This document shows, piece after piece, positions 9,325-16,580 of a DNA stretch of 64,000 nucleotides. Position numbers and translations under genes: made by a program. The notes beneath the pieces were generated by a model that was given only the letters and a program-made list of their open reading frames with translations, was not told the DNA's origin and made no database searches. This DNA is from Flavobacteriaceae bacterium PS02336. Lineage in GTDB: Bacteria > Bacteroidota > Bacteroidia > Flavobacteriales > Flavobacteriaceae. Location of the stretch: contig JASCOF010000001.1 of the NCBI GenBank assembly GCA_029960065.1, forward strand, positions 806,001-870,000, read 5' to 3'. Each line of letters starts with the position of its first letter. Position 1 is the first letter of the stretch.

Positions 9325-9972
9325 ATGAAAAGAATATTATTATTTACAATGGGACTTTTTATGTTCCAAAACCTTTCAGCACAAACTCTTAGTAAAATGC
9401 AATGGTTTAATGAACCTGAAAAATGGGAAATTAAAAACAATGCTTTAATCATGAATGTTACTGCGAACAGCGATTATTGGCGAATTTCACATTACGGATT
9501 TACAGTTGATGATGCGCCTTTTTATTACACAACTTACGGTGGTGAATTTGAAGCCAAAGTAAAACTGACAGGAAACTACATTGCGCGTTTTGACCAAATG
9601 GGTTTGATGATCCGCATTGATGAAAAAAACTACATTAAAACTGGAGTGGAGTTTGTTGACGGGAAATTCAATGTCAGTACAGTTGTAACGCACGATAAAA
9701 GTGATTGGAGTGTGACAACGCTGGAAAAAGCACCGCCTTTTATCTGGATTAAAGCCGTACGACGATTAGATGCTGTAGAGGTATTTTATTCTTTTGATGA
9801 TAAAAATTATATCATGACCAGAAATGCTCCTTTACAAGACAATACGCCTGTTATGGTTGGTTTAATGGCTGCTTCGCCTGACGGAAAAGGATTTGAAGCT
9901 AAATTCGAAAACTTCTCTGTAAAACATTTACCAGATCAGAGAAGAGCAGAATGGCTTAAAAACCATCAATAA
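9325..9972 (+). CDS. DUF1349 family secreted protein
   Basis: The 215-residue protein has a signal peptide (ending LSAQ). The following domain fits DUF1349, a concanavalin-like beta-sandwich family (WRISHYGFTVDDAPFYY, MGLMIRIDEKNYIKTGVEF, SVTTLEKAP). Family members are small glycan-associated sandwich proteins of unknown biochemistry. Its place between GH3 and acyltransferase genes fits a carbohydrate-binding or carbohydrate-processing role, which is inferred. Confidence 0.75.
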   Translation: MKRILLFTMGLFMFQNLSAQTLSKMQWFNEPEKWEIKNNALIMNVTANSDYWRISHYGFTVDDAPFYYTTYGGEFEAKVKLTGNYIARFDQMGLMIRIDEKNYIKTGVEFVDGKFNVSTVVTHDKSDWSVTTLEKAPPFIWIKAVRRLDAVEVFYSFDDKNYIMTRNAPLQDNTPVMVGLMAASPDGKGFEAKFENFSVKHLPDQRRAEWLKNHQ

Positions 9973-10049
9973 GTAATTAAATACCAAATTTAAAAATCCA
10001 AATTCCAAAAATATTGGATTTTTAATACACTTAACCAAAACCAAATAAA

Positions 10050-11189
10050 ATGAGTTCAATTTCATCTGATATTAAACCCAAAAAGCACTACGAAATTCTA
10101 GACGGTTTGCGTGGAGTTGCTGCTATTTTGGTAGTTGCTTTTCACATATTTGAGGCTTTTGCCGGAGGAAACCGTTTCAAGCAAATTATCAATCATGGCT
10201 ATCTTGCCGTAGATTTCTTTTTTCTTTTATCAGGATTTGTTGTTGCTTACGCGTATGACGACCGCTGGGGGAAAATGGGACAATGGGAATTTTACAAACG
10301 CCGATTAATCCGCTTACAGCCAATGGTAATTATGGGAATGATCATTGGTGCGATCTTTTATTATTTTCAAGCCTCAGATATATTATTTCCGATGATTAAA
10401 GGAATGGAAGTTTGGAAAGTCATTGTAACTATGGTAATCGGTTTTACTTTATTGCCAATTCCGCCTTCGTTAGAAATTAGAGGCTGGGGAGAAATGCATC
10501 CTTTAAATGGTCCGGCATGGTCACTATTTTTCGAATATATTGCAAACATTCTGTACGCCTTAATCTTTCGTAAATTTTCGAACAAAGTGATGTCTGTTTT
10601 TGTTTTGATATTTGCCGGACTGTTAATTAATTATACTGTTTTTGGACCAAAAGGCGACGTAATTGGCGGTTGGTCGTTAAATCTAGAACAACTGAATGTT
10701 GGATTTACGCGTTTGCTGTATCCCTTTTTTGCGGGTGTTTTGCTTTGCCGTTTAGGAAAATTAATTCACGTAAAAAACGCATTTTGGATCTGCAGTATTT
10801 TAATCACAATTGTTTTGGCTTTACCCAGATTTGGAGACGAAAACAGCCTTTGGATCAATGGTTTGTATGAATCTTTCTGCATCATTGTAATGTTTCCAAT
10901 TATTGTTGCAATTGGCGCGGGAGGAGAAATTAAAAACGAATTTTCATTAAAAATATGTAAACTATTAGGAGACATTTCATACCCAATTTACATTACACAT
11001 TATCCTTTAATTTATTGGTTTACAGCTTGGGTTGTAGACAATAAAGTTTCCATGGAAAATGGGTATTTAGAAGGTATCGGAGTTTTAATCGTCAGTATTG
11101 TATTAGCATTTGTATGCTTGAAATTATATGATGAACCTGTTAGAAATTGGCTTGTAAATAAATTCCAAAAGAAAAAAGTTTCTCTTTAG
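10050..11189 (+). CDS. Acyltransferase family 3 membrane protein (OafA-like)
   Basis: The 379-residue integral membrane protein has about ten hydrophobic helices. The family motif lies at the N-terminus (YEILDGLRGVAAILVVAFH), with the likely catalytic histidine near residue 31, and DFFFLLSGFV follows. AT3 proteins transfer O-acyl groups to surface or periplasmic glycans at the inner membrane. It follows the DUF1349 gene on the same strand after 77 bp and may act on sugars handled by this cluster. The acceptor is unknown. Confidence 0.85.
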   Translation: MSSISSDIKPKKHYEILDGLRGVAAILVVAFHIFEAFAGGNRFKQIINHGYLAVDFFFLLSGFVVAYAYDDRWGKMGQWEFYKRRLIRLQPMVIMGMIIGAIFYYFQASDILFPMIKGMEVWKVIVTMVIGFTLLPIPPSLEIRGWGEMHPLNGPAWSLFFEYIANILYALIFRKFSNKVMSVFVLIFAGLLINYTVFGPKGDVIGGWSLNLEQLNVGFTRLLYPFFAGVLLCRLGKLIHVKNAFWICSILITIVLALPRFGDENSLWINGLYESFCIIVMFPIIVAIGAGGEIKNEFSLKICKLLGDISYPIYITHYPLIYWFTAWVVDNKVSMENGYLEGIGVLIVSIVLAFVCLKLYDEPVRNWLVNKFQKKKVSL

Positions 11190-11700
11190 AAGGACAAAGG
11201 TTAAGAGTAGCAAAGGTTCAAAGGTAAAAGCTTTGTTATTCTGAATCTCTGCCTCTTTGAACCTTAAATAAAAATATTGAATTTCTAAATTTTGTTAGTT
11301 ATAGATATTCATTAAAGGGATGAACATAATTGTTTGTCCCTTTCTTTTTTTAGATCATCTTCATTAAAAAATAAATCTTTAACTTATTACATTATGTTAT
11401 CATTCCGTAGGAATGTTTCATCGGTAGAAAAAAAGAATGAGCATAGGTATTTACGTTCCGTAGGAACGTTTGATATCGTTTCAAATACTCGTGAATTTCA
11501 AACGTTCCTATGGAACGTGAAAACCGGCAACAACATTATTTTCTACCGACGAAATGTTCCGATGGAACAAATAATAGATATAAAAAAAGTGGTTGTCTCA
11601 TTTGAGACAACCACTTTTTTTAATATAGAATATAAGACAATCAAAAGGAAAACCTCTGTTCCTCTTTACCTTTGCCTCTTTGAACCTTTGTAAAAAAAAC
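11190..11700. repeat. Repeat-filled 511-bp gap
   Basis: No convincing gene is present. Inverted words aaggttcaaagg / cctctttgaacctt lie at about 11213-11266 and return at 11660-11690. From 11400 to 11575 lie four small palindromes: attccgtaggaat, gttccgtaggaac, gttcctatggaac and gttccgatggaac. The outer two are joined to inverted copies of tttcatcggtagaaaa and ttttctaccgacgaaa. A 119-codon open frame across this block is made of repeat sequence. Confidence 0.8.
11583..11620. terminator. Strong bidirectional terminator
   Basis: Perfect 18-bp arms (aaaaaagtggttgtctca, 11583-11600, and its complement at 11603-11620) with a 2-nt loop lie between the convergent acyltransferase and OYE genes. The A-run and T-run allow termination in both directions. 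Confidence 0.9.
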
Positions 11701-12807
11701 TTATTCTAAAACCAATTCCCCTAAAGCTTCTTTACTGAAACCTTTCAATTGATCTGTTTTTCCTGCTTCAATTTTAGCAACCCAATTCGGATCTGATAAA
11801 AGAGGTCTACCAACAGCAACCAGATCAAAATCACCTCTGTCGAAACGTCTGTTTAATTCATCTAAAGAAGTAGGCTGTGAACTTTCTCCAGCAAAAGCAC
11901 CAAAGAAATCACCAGAAAGACCAACAGAACCAACTGTAATTGTTGGCGCTCCCGTTACTTTTTTAGCCCAGCCCGCGAAGTTTAAATCAGATTCTTCAAA
12001 TTCTGGTTCCCAGAAACGACGCTGTGAAGCGTGGATAATATCAACACCTGCATCAACAAGCGGCGTAAGCCAAGCTTCTAATTCCTGTGGATTTTTTGCT
12101 AATTTATAATTATAATCAGAAGGTTTAAATTGAGAAAAACGCATGATAACGGCGAAGTCATTTCCAACTTGCTTTCTAATTTCTTTTACCACTTCAATTG
12201 CAAAACGATTACGTTCTGGCAATGTTTTACCTCCGTAAATATCTTCACGCAAGTTTGTCTCAGCTCTAAAAAACTGGTCGATTAAATAACCGTGTGCACC
12301 GTGAATTTCGATAGTATCAAAGCCTAATCTTTTAGCATCAGCGGCAGCTTTACCAAAAGCAAGAATAGTTTCTTCAATATCTTTTTCGGTCATGGCAACA
12401 CCATTTCTAAAATCAGGACGGTTTAATCCAGATGGACCTTCAAAAGGAACTGGCGGAACCCATCCAGAATGATGATTATCCATAATTCCCATATGCCAGA
12501 TCTGCGGTCCCATTTTTCCGCCCGCTGCGTGAACTTCGTCAATCACTTTTTTCCATCCGTTTAAGGCTAAATCGCCGTAAAAATGTGGAACATTAGCATC
12601 ATTTGATGATGAAGGTCTGTCAATAACAGTTCCTTCAGATAATATTAAACCAACTTGACCTTCGGCTCTTTTTTGGTAATAAGCCGCTACTTCGTCAGTT
12701 GGAACTCCGTTTGGAGAAAAAGAGCGCGTCATTGGCGCCATTACGATTCTGTTTTTCAGGTTTAACGTTTTTAAGTTAAACGGAGAAAAAAGGTTGTTTG
12801 TACTCAT
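11701..12807 (-). CDS. Old Yellow Enzyme family alkene reductase
   Basis: The 368-residue FMN enzyme of the NemA/OYE family reduces activated alkenes or nitro compounds with NAD(P)H in the cytoplasm. Visible family signatures are IVMAPMTRS (residues 21-29), QIWHMG (102-107), the substrate-binding histidine pair in HGAHGYL (H169, H172) and GRPLLSDPNWV near the C-terminus. It lies 7 bp downstream of an ArsR-family regulator gene and is almost certainly co-transcribed with it, suggesting induction by an electrophile. The partner regulator differs from the TetR-type NemR of E. coli. Confidence 0.93.
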   Translation of the reverse strand: MSTNNLFSPFNLKTLNLKNRIVMAPMTRSFSPNGVPTDEVAAYYQKRAEGQVGLILSEGTVIDRPSSSNDANVPHFYGDLALNGWKKVIDEVHAAGGKMGPQIWHMGIMDNHHSGWVPPVPFEGPSGLNRPDFRNGVAMTEKDIEETILAFGKAAADAKRLGFDTIEIHGAHGYLIDQFFRAETNLREDIYGGKTLPERNRFAIEVVKEIRKQVGNDFAVIMRFSQFKPSDYNYKLAKNPQELEAWLTPLVDAGVDIIHASQRRFWEPEFEESDLNFAGWAKKVTGAPTITVGSVGLSGDFFGAFAGESSQPTSLDELNRRFDRGDFDLVAVGRPLLSDPNWVAKIEAGKTDQLKGFSKEALGELVLE

Positions 12808-12814
12808 AGTAATT

Positions 12815-13117
12815 TTACAAATTAGATTGAATTAATTTACTGAGTGCTTCAAAGGCACCTTCGTTACGTTTATAATAAGTCCATTGTCCAACGCGTTTCG
12901 CTTCGATAAAACCGGCGCGCTGTAAAATAGACAAATATTCAGATACTGTTGATTGTGTCAAACCAGCTTTCGCTTGAATCTGACCAACACAAACTCCATG
13001 TTCAAATCCAGCGTGCTGCAATTGATCAGGAAAGTTAATTTCAGGCTCTTTTAGCCATTCCAGCATTTGCAATCTGGATTTATTTGACAAGGCTTTAAAT
13101 ATTTCTATCTTTTCCAT
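12815..13117 (-). CDS. ArsR-family winged-helix regulator
   Basis: This 100-residue protein is a compact ArsR/SmtB winged helix. Residues 1-20 read MEKIEIFKALSNKSRLQMLE, and the recognition helix is in AGLTQSTVSEYLSILQRAGF. The metal-binding ELCVCDL motif is reduced to HGVCVGQI with one cysteine, so it may sense a thiol-reactive molecule rather than a metal. It is the first gene of an operon with the OYE reductase. A palindrome overlaps its promoter (13126-13147), which suggests autoregulation. Confidence 0.9.
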   Translation of the reverse strand: MEKIEIFKALSNKSRLQMLEWLKEPEINFPDQLQHAGFEHGVCVGQIQAKAGLTQSTVSEYLSILQRAGFIEAKRVGQWTYYKRNEGAFEALSKLIQSNL

Positions 13118-13121
13118 GATG

Positions 13122-13152
13122 CAAATATATCGACTTTTCCCGATATACCAAT
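13122..13152 (-). promoter_or_regulatory. Promoter of the arsR-OYE operon with embedded operator
   Basis: On the minus strand TTGG is followed after 18 bp by TATATTTG, a near-consensus Bacteroidota promoter. The inverted repeat tatatcg (13126-13132) / cgatata (13141-13147) lies across the spacer and -7 element. A regulator bound there would block transcription. The -7 box is four bases from the ATG, so the mRNA may be leaderless or nearly so. Confidence 0.65.
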
Positions 13153-13278
13153 TAAGTAAAATTTATTTAGGATAATTTTATGATGGAGGAGAAGGAATGA
13201 TGAAGAATTTAGTAAAGAAAAATTATATTTGCTGTTTAATGTTTCTTAGGAATACACAATATTTTTACTCTCATTTTA

Positions 13279-13405
13279 TGTCATTTCGACGAAGGAGAAA
13301 TCTCCGCGAGAAGCTCGACAAAGATTGGATTCTCGTTGCGGAGTTACTTGTGGAGATTTGCTTCGCCTGTTCGCTATCGCTCGAGTCTCCTTCGTCGAAA
13401 TGACA
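13279..13405. repeat. GTCAT-class inverted-repeat element (copy 1)
   Basis: Perfect 20-bp end arms, tgtcatttcgacgaaggaga and its complement at 13386-13405, bound a 127-bp element. The inner segment gagaagctcgacaaagattg is shared word for word with the element at 54808-54907. A third relative lies at 38317-38416. Confidence 0.9.
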
Positions 13406-13466
13406 AATGTTGAGGCAATAACATGATTAAAAAATAACCCCAAATCCAAATTAAACTTAATCCACT

Positions 13467-13958
13467 ATGAAAAAAACTTTACTTATTCTAGCATTTTTAT
13501 GTTGTGTAATTACCAATTCAAAAGCACAGGTTGTTGGTGTTGATGTTGGAGATATTGCTCCAGAAATTGATCTTCCAAACACAAAGGGAGAAAACGAAGC
13601 GCTTTCTTCTTTAAGAGGATCTTTAGTAATAATTGATTTTTGGGCTTCGTGGTGTGGACCTTGTATTAAAGAACAGTCTTTATTATTAAAATTACACAAC
13701 GCATATCCAGACAAATTATCCATTTACGGAGTTTCTATGGATACCAAAAAGCCATTGTGGATTGCTGCAATTGCAAAACGAAAATTGCCATGGACGAATG
13801 TAAGTGACCTAAAATACTGGCAGTCTCCTGCCGTTTTAGACTACAAGTTACAATCCGTTCCTTTGAATTTTTTAATCGATAAAAACGGAATTATTCTAGC
13901 TAAAAACATTCACGGACAAGCTTTAGAAGAAAAAATTAAAAGCTTATTAGCGCCATGA
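13467..13958 (+). CDS. TlpA-like thioredoxin-fold protein
   Basis: The 163-residue exported protein has a signal peptide ending NSKAQ and a thioredoxin fold with active-site WASWCGPC (cysteines at 63 and 66), followed by a cis-proline region in SVPLNFLIDKNG. TlpA/ResA-like proteins reduce disulfides in the periplasm, for example during cytochrome c maturation or oxidative repair. The next gene starts inside its stop codon (ATGA), so the two are translationally coupled. The substrate is unknown. Confidence 0.88.
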   Translation: MKKTLLILAFLCCVITNSKAQVVGVDVGDIAPEIDLPNTKGENEALSSLRGSLVIIDFWASWCGPCIKEQSLLLKLHNAYPDKLSIYGVSMDTKKPLWIAAIAKRKLPWTNVSDLKYWQSPAVLDYKLQSVPLNFLIDKNGIILAKNIHGQALEEKIKSLLAP

Positions 13959-14440
13959 TACTTCACAAAATGGAATCAAACCTTTCATTGGCAGATTTCC
14001 GATCAAGATTACAGCACAATATAGAAATTGGTTCTTTAAAAGTAAATTTAAGCCGCTTTAGATTATTTCCCATTTTTGGCGGTTTAAAACCTTTTTATGG
14101 ACTTTTTGATGATGAAAGTTTTCGCTTTACTATAAATTCACCAACATCTCCCACAATTTTTATTGTGAGAGGGAATTATAAGAATATTAATAATCGGGTT
14201 AATGTGAATTACGTTGTTGAAGAAAACAGCAAATTTCAGATGCTTTGGACGAAATTCTCCCCAGTAGTTTTTCTCATATTTATTAATATATTTTTTCTTT
14301 TTTTTGGAAGAGGCCTCAGACGTGCAACTACCATTGTGAGTTTGTTTCTTCTTATTGTTATTTTCTATTCAAGATGGAAAGAAGAGAGAAAGAGGAAAAA
14401 ATTAGAGGGAATATTTATCAGGATTTTTGAAATTACATGA
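13955..14440 (+). CDS. Small membrane protein of unknown function
   Basis: I do not recognise this 161-residue protein. The N-terminal 85 residues are soluble and basic. The C-terminal part holds two hydrophobic helices (FSPVVFLIFINIFFLFF and TTIVSLFLLIVIFYS) with a cytoplasmic basic tail. It overlaps the thioredoxin gene by 4 bp. An alternative ATG at 13970 would shorten it by five residues. Coupling to TlpA suggests a shared envelope role, which is inferred only. Confidence 0.6.
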   Translation: MILHKMESNLSLADFRSRLQHNIEIGSLKVNLSRFRLFPIFGGLKPFYGLFDDESFRFTINSPTSPTIFIVRGNYKNINNRVNVNYVVEENSKFQMLWTKFSPVVFLIFINIFFLFFGRGLRRATTIVSLFLLIVIFYSRWKEERKRKKLEGIFIRIFEIT

Positions 14441-14479
14441 GATAAAAAATTACAAATAAAAACATTCCAAATTAGATTT

Positions 14480-14504
14480 TTGTCAAAGTTTCAAACTTTG
14501 ACAA
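14480..14504. repeat. TTTGTCAAAG-class hairpin (copy 2)
   Basis: Perfect 12-bp arms ttgtcaaagttt / aaactttgacaa are separated by one base, between two convergent genes. It may terminate both. Confidence 0.8.
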
Positions 14505-14540
14505 GATTAATCACGCTAAGCAAAACTTGAAACAATATCC

Positions 14541-15041
14541 CTAAAAAGCAATTCCAAATTGAAATCCAACTGTAAAAGAGGCAGGATGATCATTCCCAAA
14601 ACGAATAGGAAGCGGAACAGCCACAAAATAACTGCAATTATCGCTTTTTATCACTGTTTTGTTAATGACTGGCGTTAAACCGTATCTTCCGCTGCTTTCA
14701 AAAGCGGCTCTTCCTGCAAAAGTATAACCTTTTCCTAAAGCGACTAAAACGCCGGGATGAAAGAGTAAATTGGTTACTTTATCGCTGTTTCCCTGCACTC
14801 TAATATTCGGAACAATTTCAAAAGAAAAACCTATTTTTTGATTTTTCCAAATATTGATTCCAGTCGGAAATCCAACGGCATAATAATCTCTGAAATTAAC
14901 AGTCGTTTGCTCACTGCTAAAAGTGGCAATAGGATGAAGAATTCCGAAATAACCTGTAATTTTCGGATAAGTAGTTTGCGAAAATGCGTTGAAACCTAAA
15001 GTGAACAAAGCAATTGCGTAAAAGCATATGAATGATTTCAT
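14541..15041 (-). CDS. Small outer-membrane or secreted beta-rich protein
   Basis: The 166-residue protein has a signal peptide (ending FNAFSQ), alternating beta-strand patterns and a terminal phenylalanine (GFQFGIAF), which suggest a small outer-membrane barrel. No family is recognised. A TAATTTTG -7-like element lies upstream on the minus strand (15066-15073). It is a single gene between a convergent hairpin and the ChrB-AraC gene. Confidence 0.6.
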   Translation of the reverse strand: MKSFICFYAIALFTLGFNAFSQTTYPKITGYFGILHPIATFSSEQTTVNFRDYYAVGFPTGINIWKNQKIGFSFEIVPNIRVQGNSDKVTNLLFHPGVLVALGKGYTFAGRAAFESSGRYGLTPVINKTVIKSDNCSYFVAVPLPIRFGNDHPASFTVGFQFGIAF

Positions 15042-15101
15042 TGTTGTTTTTGTTAATTAATAAAACAAAATTATCGACAATGAAAGTTTAGAAATAGAAC
15101 A

Positions 15102-15968
15102 CTATTTACCTTTTGTATCTGGATTACTTTTTAATGCATTTTTTCTATAAGAAGATGGATTTTTCCCAGTTTGAAGTTTGAAGATTCTTGTAAAGTGACT
15201 TTGGTCTGAAAAGCCTGTCATATAAGCTATTTCAGTTAGAGTATAAGTGGTATTCTGAATGAGATTGATGGCTTTTTCAATTCGCAGTTTTCGGACATAT
15301 TCGCCAAAATTTAAATCTTCAAAATATTTAGAAAACTCTCTGGATAAATAAGACGGATTTAATTCTAAGTCATTGGAGATTTTCTTCAAATCAAAAGTAA
15401 ACTGCGCATCTATTTGATCCTGAATAATATTTTTCAATTCTTTAACCCACACAGGCGTTTTCTGATTTGATTTTTTCTCAATCAAAAACTTGTTATAAAC
15501 CTCGTGAAGTAAATTTTCAAACGGACTATTTTGAAGATGATTTTGCTGGTACAAATGTTTTGCCCAACTGTACAGCGCATCATACAATTTTAGACCCGTT
15601 TCCAGTAGTTCGGTGTCGTTTGTAATATTGTGAGAAAGTCCGGCAGAAATTGCCCAAAGTCCTGCCGCTTCTTTGGCAAGATCGTGGCGGTCGGTGTCGG
15701 CGCCACGAACAATTTTTGCCATAATTAAAACAGCTGGATCGCTTATTTGATACTTTTTAACGATATAATCAAAAGTACATTCTTCGTTATAATGCGTAAA
15801 TTCAACATCTGGAATGTCAAACGGAATCGCATCTAATTGTTTCGCTTTTGCTAAAACCTCATTAAAAGGAACATAAATAAATTCAGCTTCTGAGTCAACA
15901 AATTTTTTAATCAGCCACGGACAGGCAATTCTATCAATTTTAGGTCTTTCTCTAGTGATCCACTTCAT
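15102..15968 (-). CDS. ChrB-like domain fused to AraC DNA-binding domain
   Basis: Residues 1 to about 145 match the chromate-resistance ChrB domain: MKWITRERPKIDRIACPWLI at the start, then VEFTHYNEECTFDYIV and IVRGADTDRH. Residues about 180-280 are a complete two-helix-turn-helix AraC domain (LEKAINLI-type first motif, LTEIAYMTGFSDQSHFTRIF second motif). ChrB proteins act in chromate sensing and resistance; AraC domains activate transcription. The fusion should be a cytoplasmic one-component regulator. No chrA chromate transporter lies in the window, so the signal is uncertain. An upstream 127-residue gene is 18 bp away. Confidence 0.82.
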   Translation of the reverse strand: MKWITRERPKIDRIACPWLIKKFVDSEAEFIYVPFNEVLAKAKQLDAIPFDIPDVEFTHYNEECTFDYIVKKYQISDPAVLIMAKIVRGADTDRHDLAKEAAGLWAISAGLSHNITNDTELLETGLKLYDALYSWAKHLYQQNHLQNSPFENLLHEVYNKFLIEKKSNQKTPVWVKELKNIIQDQIDAQFTFDLKKISNDLELNPSYLSREFSKYFEDLNFGEYVRKLRIEKAINLIQNTTYTLTEIAYMTGFSDQSHFTRIFKLQTGKNPSSYRKNALKSNPDTKGK

Positions 15969-15986
15969 TTTTTAAAGAAAAACAAA

Positions 15987-16370
15987 TTATTCTCTCGGAT
16001 TTGTATTTCTTCTAACCCCGCCAAAACTTGTTCTCAACATTTCTCTAATCTGAAATTGAGTTTTGTTCTGCGATGCATTTTTCCAATCTTTCAAATCAAA
16101 AATATGAATTTGATCTGCGTAAGGATTTGTCAGAAATGAAATTCGAGATATTGCATATTTATAGTATTTCAATTCATGAGATACATGTCTGTTTGGAACG
16201 ACTATTAGAATGTTTTCCCATTTCAGGAAATCCTTTGCCACATCATTTCTTTCTGTTAATCCTAAAGATTCAAAAAAAGCAACGATTTTCTGATCATTAA
16301 GTTCGTTAATCTTATGATCTAGGGTTTTAAATTTACTGTGGAGTCTATTTTCGTTTATAATAGTACTCAT
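15987..16370 (-). CDS. Hypothetical protein upstream of the ChrB-AraC gene
   Basis: This 127-residue soluble protein is not recognised. It has no signal peptide or membrane helix. The middle is mixed alpha/beta (ENILIVVPNRHVSHELKYY), and the C-terminus is basic (FGGVRRNTNPRE). It starts at ATG 16370 and lies 18 bp before the ChrB-AraC fusion, so the two probably form an operon and may share a sensing pathway. Confidence 0.6.
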   Translation of the reverse strand: MSTIINENRLHSKFKTLDHKINELNDQKIVAFFESLGLTERNDVAKDFLKWENILIVVPNRHVSHELKYYKYAISRISFLTNPYADQIHIFDLKDWKNASQNKTQFQIREMLRTSFGGVRRNTNPRE

Positions 16371-16580
16371 AATATATGTCGCTTTTAGTGATTTAAAGAT
16401 AAAGTTACATCAAAAGAAAATTATTATTAAATCTTATGCCATTAGATTCATTCTAAATTTTGAATCTCTTTTTACAGTCGTTAGTATGAATGAGTTATTA
16501 TATTTTGATAAAATACTATTAATCTCTTTTGGCTAAAAACCTTATTTTTATCGCTATTTGATTTACTAACAACCACACTT

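Larger units (their letters stand above)
13118..13466. other. Intergenic region without a gene
   Basis: The 349-bp gap holds the arsR promoter and operator on its left side, and the 127-bp inverted repeat at 13279-13405. I see no gene; the open frame over the repeat is an accident of its sequence. Confidence 0.7.

Noticed and set aside
11334..11693. 119-codon open frame on the plus strand
   Set aside because: It runs through the palindromes and the terminator hairpin; the translation is repeat-derived and has no protein-like pattern.
13197..13403. Open frame over the 127-bp repeat
   Set aside because: Half of it is the inverted-repeat element and no start signal is visible.
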